Shown piece by piece: positions 8,579-15,747 of a stretch of DNA of 64,000 nt. Under the pieces are notes generated by a model. The model worked only from the letters and a program-made list of their open reading frames with translations. It searched no databases and was not told where the DNA came from. The first letter of the stretch is position 1; every line of letters starts with the position of its first letter. The DNA lies in NCBI GenBank assembly GCA_902801985.1, contig CADCKD010000014.1, forward strand, positions 45,525 to 109,524, read 5' to 3'. Both the position numbers and the translations under genes were made by a program. The stretch is from an uncultured bacterium. GTDB lineage: Bacteria; Cyanobacteriota; Vampirovibrionia; Gastranaerophilales; Gastranaerophilaceae.

Positions 8579-8785
8579 TAAATGTTGCTACCAATGGTTA
8601 CGCAACTCTTGTAAATAGTTGCGTAAATTGAGGTAAATGTTGCTACCAATGGTTACGCAACTCTTGTGAATAGTTGCGTAATTGAGGTAAATACTTGCTA
8701 CCAATGGTTATGCAATTTTTGTGAATAATTGCGTAAATAGGGATAAATAATACTTACCGATAGTTACTCAATTTTGTGGTAAATA
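8577..8785 (+). repeat. Tandem 54-55 bp hairpin repeat array (three good units, one decayed)
   Basis: Units beginning GGTAAAT start at 8577, 8632, 8686 and 8741, with a last fragment at 8778. Each of the first three holds an inverted repeat of 10 bp arms with a 9-nt loop: TTACGCAACT/AGTTGCGTAA at 8598-8626 and 8653-8681, and TTATGCAATT/AATTGCGTAA at 8708-8736. In the third unit a C-G pair has become T-A by changes on both arms, and another has become a T-G wobble, so pairing is kept. Unit 4 has lost the stem. The array lies between the preceding gene and panD and has no T-run, so it is not a standard terminator. Confidence 0.8.
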
Positions 8786-8814
8786 TTCTTTCTGATAATT
8801 GAACCAGAATAATA

Positions 8815-8842
8815 TGTCATTGCGAGCATAGCGAAGCAATCC
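8815..8842 (+). repeat. Dispersed GCGAGC-GCGAAGC palindromic repeat
   Basis: The segment contains ATTGCGAGCATAGCGAAGCA, an imperfect palindrome of a type scattered in many bacterial genomes. Related GCGAG...GCGAAG cores occur here inside the interrupted tRNA copies at 11598-11686, 40551-40646 and beside 40940. The assignment is by eye only. The rest of 8786-8906 shows nothing except a small CTGCAT/ATGCAG hairpin near 8873-8889. Confidence 0.5.
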
Positions 8843-8906
8843 AGCTTTTTGATTTTTGCTCAATCTGAATTACTGCATCTTCTATGCAGAAAAATATATT
8901 TCCCCC

Positions 8907-8934
8907 TTTACCCCTTTTTTATTTGTTATATAAT
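8907..8934 (+). promoter_or_regulatory. Likely panD promoter
   Basis: TTTACC at 8907-8912, a 16-bp spacer and a perfect TATAAT at 8929-8934. The start site would fall near 8941, directly at the AGAGGGA ribosome binding site, giving a leader of only about 12 nt. Confidence 0.5.
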
Positions 8935-8952
8935 ATTTCAAGAGGGAATATT

Positions 8953-9309
8953 ATGTTATTAGAATTTTTATACTCCAAAATCCATAGAGCTACAGTTACG
9001 GATGCTAATCTTAATTATGTCGGTTCTATAACAATTGATGAAACCCTTTTAAATGCTGCAAATATGAAAGAGTGGCAAAAGGTTGAAATTCTGGATGTGA
9101 ATAATGGCGAAAGATTTCAAACTTATATTATTAAAGGTGAACCGAATTCAGGTTGTATATGTCTAAACGGAGCTGCGGCACGTAAAGTTCAACCGGGTGA
9201 TAAGGTAATTATTGTTACATATGCTCAAATGGAAGAAAAAGAAGCCCAAAATCATAAGCCGACAGTTGTTATTGTTGATGATAACAATAAAATAATTGAT
9301 AAAAAGTAA
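8953..9309 (+). CDS. panD: Aspartate 1-decarboxylase (pyruvoyl-dependent)
   Basis: 118-residue cytosolic enzyme that converts L-aspartate to beta-alanine for pantothenate and coenzyme A. The proenzyme self-cleaves between Gly24 and Ser25 to make the pyruvoyl cofactor. Here NYVGSITID places G24-S25 exactly, and Lys9, His11, Arg54, Thr57 and Tyr58 match the classical active-site positions. Length equals the family norm (about 115-130). The ATG at 8953 is chosen over an upstream in-frame ATG at 8884 because it has an AGAGGGA site at 8941-8947, gives the correct N-terminus ([15 protein letters not shown]), and follows the apparent promoter. No panB or panC lies nearby. Confidence 0.96.
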   Translation: MLLEFLYSKIHRATVTDANLNYVGSITIDETLLNAANMKEWQKVEILDVNNGERFQTYIIKGEPNSGCICLNGAAARKVQPGDKVIIVTYAQMEEKEAQNHKPTVVIVDDNNKIIDKK

Positions 9310-9332
9310 TACATTACCTTAATATATTTGAC

Positions 9333-9362
9333 CTTTTAGCTAAAAGTCGATATTCTTATAAT
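9333..9362 (+). promoter_or_regulatory. glnA promoter region with perfect palindrome
   Basis: A perfect 14-bp palindrome CTTTTAGCTAAAAG (9333-9346) overlaps where a -35 box would lie for the TATAAT at 9357-9362. Its position just upstream of glutamine synthetase makes it a candidate operator. It is not the NtcA consensus GTA-N8-TAC known from cyanobacterial glnA. It could also be a weak panD 3' hairpin, since it lies 24 bp past that stop. Confidence 0.35.
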
Positions 9363-9391
9363 GGTAGATTATTGTAAGAAAGAGGCTTGTT

Positions 9392-10756
9392 ATGACTGAA
9401 TTTACTCATAAAAGAGGAGATGGCAAAACATTTTCTAAGGATGATGTTAAGAGGCTTATCGGTGAATATAATATCAAATTTATTAAACTTCAATTCGTTG
9501 ATATAAACGGTCAGGTTAAGAATATAACTTTACCCTCTGAACAAATTGATAAGATATTGAATAATGAAATAATGCTGGATGGTTCGTCTATAAAAGGATT
9601 TAGAAGTATTGAAACTTCTGATATGTTTTTCCATCCTGATTTGACAAGTTTTCAAATTTTACCGTGGAGAGAGCATAATGGCGGGAATTCCGCCCGATTA
9701 ATATGTGATATTTACAACGTTGACGGGACTCCATTTGAGGGGTGCCCTAGATGTAATTTAAAACGGGTTATGCAGGCTGCTGAGAAAATGGGATTTTCTA
9801 TGAATATCGGTCCTGAAGCAGAATTTTTCTTATTTGCGAAAGATGAAAAAGGCAATATTACAACATCGACTCAGGATCATGCCGGATATTATGATGTTGG
9901 GCCTGAAGATTTGGGTGAAGATGTAAGAGCAGATATTGTTATGACTCTTAAAGAAATGGGTTTTGATATTGAAGCATCTCATCATGAGGTTGCGGATGGT
10001 CAGCATGAAATTGATTTCAAATATTCTGATATTTTAACCGCTGCAGATAATGTTGCGACATTCAGAGTCGCAGTTCGTGCAATTGCGGATAAGCATAACT
10101 TGCATGCAACCTTTATGCCAAAACCGATATATGGAATTAATGGTTCCGGTATGCACTGTAATATTTCGCTATTTAAAGACGGTGAGAATGCGTTTTATGA
10201 TGAAGATGCAGAATATCAATTGTCTGATATTGCAAAATACTCTGTTGGCGGTATGCTAAAACATGTTAAAAGCTTCACTGCAGTTACAAATCCATTGGTA
10301 AACAGCTACAAACGTTTGGTACCAGGATATGAAGCCCCTGTATATTTAGCTTGGTCTTTGGCAAATAGAAGTGCGTTGCTAAGAGTTCCTGCAAAGCGCG
10401 GCATTTCTACAAGGGTTGAACTTCGTTCTCCTGACCCTGCTTGTAATCCGTATTTGGCTTTTGCTGCTATTTTAGAAGCGTGCATGGACGGTATAAGAAA
10501 TAAGATTGATCCTCCTGCACCTGTTGAAAGTAATATATATAAATTGACTCCAAAAGAACGTAAAAAGCAGAGGATTGACTCTCTGCCCGGAAGTTTAGCT
10601 GAGGCGTTGGAACACATGGATAAATCTCTTGTAGTAAGAGCTGCATTAGGCGAACATATTTTTGGGGAATTTATGACTTCTAAAAAGAAAGAATGGGATT
10701 CATTCAGAACTTATGTCTCAAAATGGGAACTTGATAAGTATTTAGCTAGGTACTAA
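9392..10756 (+). CDS. glnA: Glutamine synthetase type I (GSI-alpha-like)
   Basis: Dodecameric cytosolic enzyme joining ammonia to glutamate with ATP, the main nitrogen-assimilation step. At 454 residues it matches the shorter GSI-alpha class; I see no adenylylation-loop insertion. The motifs appear in the usual order: DGSSIKGF (about 65-72), the metal-binding GPEAEFFLF (about 144-152), HEVADGQHEIDF (about 200-211), PIYGINGSGMHCNIS with the ammonia/glutamate-site residues (about 245-260), RLVPGYEAPVYLAWSLANRS (about 309-328) and VELRSPDPACNPYLAFAA (about 347-364). The ATG at 9392 is preceded by AAGAGG. It is monocistronic, bounded by its own terminator. Confidence 0.96.
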   Translation: MTEFTHKRGDGKTFSKDDVKRLIGEYNIKFIKLQFVDINGQVKNITLPSEQIDKILNNEIMLDGSSIKGFRSIETSDMFFHPDLTSFQILPWREHNGGNSARLICDIYNVDGTPFEGCPRCNLKRVMQAAEKMGFSMNIGPEAEFFLFAKDEKGNITTSTQDHAGYYDVGPEDLGEDVRADIVMTLKEMGFDIEASHHEVADGQHEIDFKYSDILTAADNVATFRVAVRAIADKHNLHATFMPKPIYGINGSGMHCNISLFKDGENAFYDEDAEYQLSDIAKYSVGGMLKHVKSFTAVTNPLVNSYKRLVPGYEAPVYLAWSLANRSALLRVPAKRGISTRVELRSPDPACNPYLAFAAILEACMDGIRNKIDPPAPVESNIYKLTPKERKKQRIDSLPGSLAEALEHMDKSLVVRAALGEHIFGEFMTSKKKEWDSFRTYVSKWELDKYLARY

Positions 10757-10775
10757 GTTTAAAAATAAATAAATT

Positions 10776-10807
10776 AAGCGGGTACTAAACGAAGTATCCG
10801 CTTTTAT
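10776..10807 (+). terminator. Rho-independent terminator of glnA
   Basis: AAGCGGGTAC pairs with GTATCCGCTT over 10 bp (one G-T wobble) around an 8-nt loop and is followed by TT then AT-rich sequence; it lies 20 bp after glnA. Confidence 0.8.
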
Positions 10808-10856
10808 CATTGCAATTAAAAATTCACTGTCTTATAATGTTTTGGGGAGAAAATCA

Positions 10857-11357
10857 ATGATTACACTACGAAAAGCAATAGATGATATTACAAAAACAGT
10901 ACGTGAGACCTCTAAAACTCAAGTGGGGGGACCATTTGGAGCATTTGTTTATAAGACAATATCAAAAGATGAAAATGATGAATATATTGAAATTATTGCA
11001 ACCGGAACAAATAGAGTTACAGACAGTCACGATCCAACTGCACACGCTGAAATTGTTGCGATAAGAAATGCTTGTAAGGTTTTAAATACCTATGACTTGT
11101 CTGATTATAGTATTTATGCGACAGGTTTCCCTTGTCCTATGTGTATGGGAGCTATTATTTGGGCAGGTATTAAAAATGCAGTTTATAGTCAAACATTAGA
11201 AGCTGCCGAAGATATTGGTTTCAAAGATAGAGAAATGTATGAAGGGGTATTTTCAAGTTATGTAGATAATAATAATTTTATTTCAGTTGCACGAATTCCT
11301 AATGCGGAATTGGATGATATTTATAATTCATATAAAAAAGAAGGTATTATTTATTAA
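10857..11357 (+). CDS. guaD: Nucleoside/base deaminase, guanine deaminase (GuaD)-like
   Basis: 166-residue zinc enzyme of the cytidine/deoxycytidylate deaminase fold. It has the catalytic HAEIVAIR (zinc His and proton-shuttle Glu) and PCPMCMGAI (two zinc Cys). The surrounding text DPTAHAE and the extended C-terminus after the Cys pair resemble the small guanine deaminases of the Bacillus type (guanine to xanthine) more than tRNA-adenosine deaminase TadA, but the substrate is not proved. The ATG at 10857 is preceded by GGGGAGA with a 6-nt gap; the upstream in-frame TTG (10842) would place the start before that site. It is a single gene between the glnA terminator and tRNA-Lys. Confidence 0.82.
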   Translation: MITLRKAIDDITKTVRETSKTQVGGPFGAFVYKTISKDENDEYIEIIATGTNRVTDSHDPTAHAEIVAIRNACKVLNTYDLSDYSIYATGFPCPMCMGAIIWAGIKNAVYSQTLEAAEDIGFKDREMYEGVFSSYVDNNNFISVARIPNAELDDIYNSYKKEGIIY

Positions 11358-11453
11358 TTTTCAAAAAGTAGATGCAGAACGGGTATAATCATCCATCATC
11401 CTTTTGCTTGCATTTTTCTATTGAGGTGCTAACATAGATATATCAAATGAAAT

Positions 11454-11526
<73 letters not shown>

Positions 11527-11590
11527 TTTTTAAAATAGAAGATTGAGAACCGAATAAAGGACGAGAACCCACAAAGCGAAAGCTTTGTCT

Positions 11591-11709
11591 GGTTCGAGCG
11601 CGAGTGAGCCGAGTGCGAAGTGCCGGTGCGGATTGTGGCAACAATGCGGCAGGGCACGAAGTCACGTTTATGGCGAACGAGCAAGAGAGTCCCACCGGGT
11701 CCATTTTTA
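11591..11709 (+). repeat. Interrupted second tRNA-Lys 3' end with repeat element in the T-loop
   Basis: GGTTCGA (11591-11597), the T-arm start, is followed by an 89-bp GC-richer insert (11598-11686) and then by an exact 23-bp copy (11687-11709) of the 3' end of the tRNA-Lys gene plus its T-run (original 11510-11532). The insert begins GCGCGAGTGAGCC. Its last 27 bp (11660-11686) align with the end of the insert near tRNA-Arg (minus strand, 40579-40551), with about 4 differences and one gap. Between tRNA-Lys and this copy (11527-11590) lies a small ACAAAGC/GCTTTGT hairpin. No gene is present in 11527-11752. Confidence 0.8.
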
Positions 11710-11752
11710 TTATGTTCAGAGAGTTTTATATTAGAAATTAAGGGGTATTATT

Positions 11753-13624
11753 ATGGTTTGCACGGTAGAGAAAGTATCTGATAAATGCAAAAGTGTAATC
11801 AAAAAAGCACTTAAGGCTTTAGGTAAGAAGAATTTTGTATTTATAATGCATAATGGTAGTTTCCCATCTTGTAGTGGAGAAAATACAGGCTTTGGTACGA
11901 TAAATTCAAATGGTGGCAGAAAATTTATAGAGTATGCTTCAGGTATATTCGATGGTATTCAGATGGGGCCGGCAGGAAAAACAAAATCTTCGGATGCTTC
12001 TCCTTATACCGGTACTATATTCTCAAATAATCCTTTATTTATAGACCTGAAAGAATTAACGACTTCAAAATGGCATAATATTTTACCTATTGAATTGTAT
12101 AATGCTATTGTTGCCGAAAATCCAAATAAAGATACGAATAAAACAAGTTATGCCTATATTATTAATCGTCAGCACGAAGCTCTTATGGTCGCGTATGAGA
12201 ATTTTATCAAATTAAATGATTTAAAGTTAAATAGTGAATTTGATTTGTTTAAACTTGAAAATAAATTCTGGCTAGATAATGATAGTCTGTATGAAGCTCT
12301 TTCTATCGAAAACGGCACTGATTATTGGCCAAATTGGAAAAATGATATAGATAAAAATTTATTAAATCCAAAATCTAATGAAGAGAAACTGCAATATGCT
12401 CAAAGAATTAACGAAATATCTTCAAAATATTCTAAAGAAATTGATGAATATAAGTTTGAACAATTTGTTTTGAGTATTCAAAATAGACAAACACGTGATT
12501 TTGCGGCTTCAAAAGGTATAAAAATGATTGCTGACAGACAAGTTGCATTCTCTGATCGTGACACTTGGGCGTATCAATCACTGTTTTTAGATGGCTGGTG
12601 TTTAGGATGCCCTCCTGATTATTTTTCAAAAGATGGTCAGGCTTGGGGGTTTCCTGTTATAAACCCTGAAAAATTGTATAATGATGATGGCTCTTTAGGT
12701 GAAGCTGGACTTTTAATGAAAGAATTATTTAAAAAAATGTTCAAAGAAAATCCGGGAGGTGTTCGTATTGACCATATTGTAGGTTTAATTGATCCTTGGG
12801 TTTATAAAAAAGGTAAAAAACCTATGCCTGAACAAGGTGCTGGAAGATTGTATTCTTCTCCTGAACATGATGAATTAAAGAAATTTGCGATTCCTTCAGT
12901 TGAAGATTTGGATATGTCAATGACTTCGGATAATGAAAAGCGTGTAAAATCCTTATCTGATGAACAAATAAAATTGTATGGAAGATTAATAGAAAAAATT
13001 GTAATTGCTGCCGCATTGGAAGAAGGTTTAACTAAAGATTCAATTGTTTGTGAAGATTTAGGAACTTTGACAAATCCTGTTGCTGCTGTTATGTCCAAAT
13101 ATGAACTTTTGGGTATGAGATTAACTCAGTTTACTGTTCCGACCGAACCAAGCGACCCATACAGATGTAAAAATATTACCGAGCATTCTTGGGCTATGGT
13201 TGGAACTCATGACAACAAACCAATTTCTTTATGGGCTAAAAATTTGAAAAATACTCACGAAGGTTATTTACACGTAAAAAATCTTGTTGAGGATTTATTT
13301 AAAGATGAACCTGATAAGGATTCGATAATCGTTCGAATGACTGCTGATGAGGAATTTTTAAAAGAAACAAAACTCGTTGAATTGTTCGCATGCAAAGCTG
13401 AAAACGTTCAAATATTCTTTACTGATTTCTTTAATATGAGTCAAACATATAATGTCCCCGGAACTTCAGGTGACAGAAATTGGAGTTTACGTTTGCCTGA
13501 TAATTTTGAGTCTATGGAGGTAATTAATTTGCCTTTAATTCTCAAAAAAGCTATAATAGCCAGAGGTAGTGAGTTTGCTCAAAATCATAAGGAATTATTA
13601 AATGAATTGGATGAAGTTCAATAA
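11753..13624 (+). CDS. malQ: 4-alpha-glucanotransferase (GH77, amylomaltase)
   Basis: 623-residue cytosolic enzyme that moves alpha-1,4-glucan segments between maltodextrins and releases glucose; it links glycogen or starch breakdown to glycolysis. The GH77 catalytic residues are visible: nucleophile Asp340 in GVRIDHIVGL, acid/base Glu434 in IVCEDLGT, and the transition-state Asp487 in VGTHDNKP. Other supports are FAASKGIKMIADRQVAFSDR (substrate loop) and GTSGDRNWSLRLP near the C-terminus. It is longer than compact bacterial amylomaltases (about 500), with an insertion around residues 120-240. The ATG has an AAGGGG site. The gene overlaps the next one by 23 nt. Confidence 0.9.
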   Translation: MVCTVEKVSDKCKSVIKKALKALGKKNFVFIMHNGSFPSCSGENTGFGTINSNGGRKFIEYASGIFDGIQMGPAGKTKSSDASPYTGTIFSNNPLFIDLKELTTSKWHNILPIELYNAIVAENPNKDTNKTSYAYIINRQHEALMVAYENFIKLNDLKLNSEFDLFKLENKFWLDNDSLYEALSIENGTDYWPNWKNDIDKNLLNPKSNEEKLQYAQRINEISSKYSKEIDEYKFEQFVLSIQNRQTRDFAASKGIKMIADRQVAFSDRDTWAYQSLFLDGWCLGCPPDYFSKDGQAWGFPVINPEKLYNDDGSLGEAGLLMKELFKKMFKENPGGVRIDHIVGLIDPWVYKKGKKPMPEQGAGRLYSSPEHDELKKFAIPSVEDLDMSMTSDNEKRVKSLSDEQIKLYGRLIEKIVIAAALEEGLTKDSIVCEDLGTLTNPVAAVMSKYELLGMRLTQFTVPTEPSDPYRCKNITEHSWAMVGTHDNKPISLWAKNLKNTHEGYLHVKNLVEDLFKDEPDKDSIIVRMTADEEFLKETKLVELFACKAENVQIFFTDFFNMSQTYNVPGTSGDRNWSLRLPDNFESMEVINLPLILKKAIIARGSEFAQNHKELLNELDEVQ

Positions 13625-14510
13625 ATATGCCAAGATATTCGCGATTGTTATAGTGCTGCTAATCGGTTCTGTTTCTTATGCTGATTATGCGACAGAGGCA
13701 AAGCTTGAATATAATAAAGGGGTTGATTTGTATCAACAAGGTCAGTTTGAGCGTGCAATTGAAGCGTTTAAATCTGCAACGCAACTTGATCCAAACTATA
13801 TAGATGCGTATTATAATTTGGGTGCATTGTTAGAATATTTAAAGCAAGATGAAGCTGCTTTGAATGCTTTTAAGCAAATAATATTAAGAAAGCCTGATGA
13901 TTATGAATCAGTTTATAAGGCTGCTGAAATAAGTAACAAACTTGGGGATACAGAAAAAGCAAGAATGTACCTGACTCTTATCCCTCAAGGTTCTGCGTAT
14001 GAAAATAAGGCTATTGAGTTGTTAGAGTCTATTGAAGAACCTAAACAAACACAACCTGCGGTTTCGACTCCATCTTCCCCTCAATCTTCATACAATAAAA
14101 GTGAATATGGAACTAATGCCGGTCAAGAGCCTTCGAATTTGATAAGCAATACAAATGGTGTTTATGAAAATATTCCAAGCCCAACAGGTATTGTTACTGA
14201 TAATAATGGAAATGTATATGTTGCAGGATTTTCAGATAATACTATTTATAAAATAGGGTCTGATAATAATAAAATTGTATTTATTAAGGATTCTAAAATT
14301 GATGGCCCGATTGGACTGGCTATTGACAGAGATGGGAATATTTATATTGCAAATTATAATAAAGACAACGTTTTAAAAGTAAGTAAATATGGAGAGATTA
14401 CAGAATTTATTTCAAATATAAGCAATCCGTATTGCATGCATATCAAGGGTAATTTGCTGTTTGTCTCTTCGCAAGGGGACAATTCTGTTATAAGAAGACG
14501 CTTGCATTAA
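13602..14510 (+). CDS. Exported TPR plus NHL/beta-propeller repeat protein
   Basis: 302 residues. An N-terminal signal peptide (hydrophobic IFAIVIVLLIGSVSYA, cleavage near residue 27) is followed by two to three TPR units (about 28-130; AYYNLGALLEYLKQDEAALNAFKQ is typical), a Pro/Ser/Gln-rich linker (about 140-185), and three NHL/SMP-30-like blades (PTGIVTDNNGNVYVAGFSDN, PIGLAIDRDGNIYIANYN and a last partial one). It is probably periplasmic or surface-attached and protein-binding; the partner is unknown. Only about three blades are too few for a closed propeller, so it may need a partner or be a shortened form. ATG 13602 is preferred over 13611 because AAGGA lies 8 nt upstream. It is coupled to malQ by overlap. 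Confidence 0.7.
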   Translation: MNWMKFNKYAKIFAIVIVLLIGSVSYADYATEAKLEYNKGVDLYQQGQFERAIEAFKSATQLDPNYIDAYYNLGALLEYLKQDEAALNAFKQIILRKPDDYESVYKAAEISNKLGDTEKARMYLTLIPQGSAYENKAIELLESIEEPKQTQPAVSTPSSPQSSYNKSEYGTNAGQEPSNLISNTNGVYENIPSPTGIVTDNNGNVYVAGFSDNTIYKIGSDNNKIVFIKDSKIDGPIGLAIDRDGNIYIANYNKDNVLKVSKYGEITEFISNISNPYCMHIKGNLLFVSSQGDNSVIRRRLH

Positions 14511-14515
14511 GATTA

Positions 14516-14533
14516 TTATCTTAATTAAGATAA
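14516..14533. repeat. Perfect 18-bp AT-rich palindrome upstream of the ECF sigma gene
   Basis: TTATCTTAATTAAGATAA reads the same on both strands. It sits between the TPR/NHL gene and the sigma gene, just before TTGACT (14536-14541). It may be an operator or a weak 3' hairpin of the upstream gene; there is no T-run. Confidence 0.4.
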
Positions 14534-14611
14534 AATTGACTGCATCCCCTATATCATATGCTGATATTTAAAATTAACTTATCCTTTAACATAGGTTTAA
14601 AGGAGACAGTT

Positions 14612-15208
14612 ATGGCAAATAATAGGTTACTCTATAAGAAGATGTCCATAGAAGAACTTGTTGTTCTTTCTCAGGGCGAAGATTTTAATGCCCTAGAAGA
14701 ACTTATACGTAGGATTCAAAAAGATGTTTTTGCGACCTTATCTTATATGTTAAAAAGCGCAGACAACCTTTCTGATTTGACCCAAGAAGTTTTATTAAAA
14801 GTTGCAAAAAATATTTCTAATCTTCAAAACCCTGCTTGCTTTAGCGGCTGGTTGAACCATATTGTTACAAATACATATTATGATTATTTGCGTAAATCCA
14901 AAAATAAGCCGGACATTGTTTCTTTGGAATATTCTTGTCCTTCTTTGGATTTTGAAATAAATATTGACATCCCTGATAAACGAAGTAAACCAATGGAAAA
15001 ATGTATTACATCTGAGTGTGAACAACAGATAAAAAAAGCTATACGTTCCTTGCCGGATGCCTTTAGAATTGCAATTATACTAAGAGAATTCCAGGGATTG
15101 TCTTATGAGCAGATTGCTAATACAACAAATTCAAGTATTGGTACGGTAAAATCAAGGATTTCCCGTGCCAGAGTTAAATTACATGATGTTTTAAAAAACT
15201 ATACTTAA
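14612..15208 (+). CDS. ECF-type RNA polymerase sigma factor
   Basis: 198 residues with only sigma regions 2 and 4, as in the extracytoplasmic-function group. Region 2 spans about residues 26-95, with DLTQEVLLKVAK (2.2, core binding) and SGWLNHIVTNTYYDYLRK (2.3-2.4). Region 4 is about 140-190 (LPDAFRIAIILREFQGLSYEQIA, then GTVKSRISRARVKL, the helix-turn-helix for the -35 element). ATG 14612 is chosen over an upstream in-frame ATG (14558) because AAAGGAGA lies just before it. The next gene is its likely anti-sigma factor, 14 bp downstream. Confidence 0.9.
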   Translation: MANNRLLYKKMSIEELVVLSQGEDFNALEELIRRIQKDVFATLSYMLKSADNLSDLTQEVLLKVAKNISNLQNPACFSGWLNHIVTNTYYDYLRKSKNKPDIVSLEYSCPSLDFEINIDIPDKRSKPMEKCITSECEQQIKKAIRSLPDAFRIAIILREFQGLSYEQIANTTNSSIGTVKSRISRARVKLHDVLKNYT

Positions 15209-15222
15209 GAAAAGAGGTAATA

Positions 15223-15747
15223 ATGAATAAAAGTCTTACTTGCAGCCAAGTTTTAGCTTTAATAAATTCATACGTCACAGGGAATATCAATTCCAAATTG
15301 AGAGAAGATGTGGAAAAACATATATCAAAGTGCCATTCCTGCCGCAAAAAAGTTGAAGATCTTACAAGGATATTGTTAAAATTCGATAATATTAATGAAG
15401 AAGTTGTAAAAGAAGAACAATTATCTCTAAATCCAAAACTTATGTCTAATTTGTCTGCTTATATTGATAATGAATTGCCGGCAGAAGAAAATATTAAAAT
15501 AAAAAAGATTACAATATCAAATCAGACCGCAAGAAAGCATTTAGAAAAAATGTATCAATTCCACAAACTTATGCAGTCTGCATATGCAAAGACAAAATCA
15601 AATTTAAAAACCGATTATTCAAAAGGAGTTATATCTTATTTGCAAAAAAGTGAAAATTATACGACTGTGTATTTTTACCGATTAATTATTCTTTTTAGCG
15701 TTTTAATTGTTGCAATTGTTGTTGGTTTTATATACTTATACTTTTAA
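15223..15747 (+). CDS. Zinc-binding anti-sigma factor, C-terminally membrane-anchored
   Basis: 174 residues. The N-terminus has the ZAS motif HxxxCxxC (His33, Cys37, Cys40; HISKCHSC), used to grip a partner ECF sigma factor. A second helical stretch (about 70-130) resembles the same fold without the zinc ligands. One transmembrane helix lies at the very C-terminus (LIILFSVLIVAIVVGFIYLYF, about 153-174) with essentially no periplasmic sensor domain, so any signal would have to come through the membrane helix or another protein. It is downstream of the sigma gene with a GAGG site. Its end overlaps the convergent gene 15736-16368 by 12 bp. Confidence 0.85.
   Translation: MNKSLTCSQVLALINSYVTGNINSKLREDVEKHISKCHSCRKKVEDLTRILLKFDNINEEVVKEEQLSLNPKLMSNLSAYIDNELPAEENIKIKKITISNQTARKHLEKMYQFHKLMQSAYAKTKSNLKTDYSKGVISYLQKSENYTTVYFYRLIILFSVLIVAIVVGFIYLYF

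Noticed and set aside
8577-8785. CRISPR array
   Set aside because: The units are whole tandem copies without unique spacers, they decay along the array, and no cas gene is present.
8884-8952. N-terminal extension of PanD
   Set aside because: It would add residues before the invariant N-terminus, overlaps the promoter, and lacks a ribosome binding site.
9306-9317. NtcA-type site GTA-N-TAC before glnA
   Set aside because: The half-sites are 6 bp apart, not the required 8.
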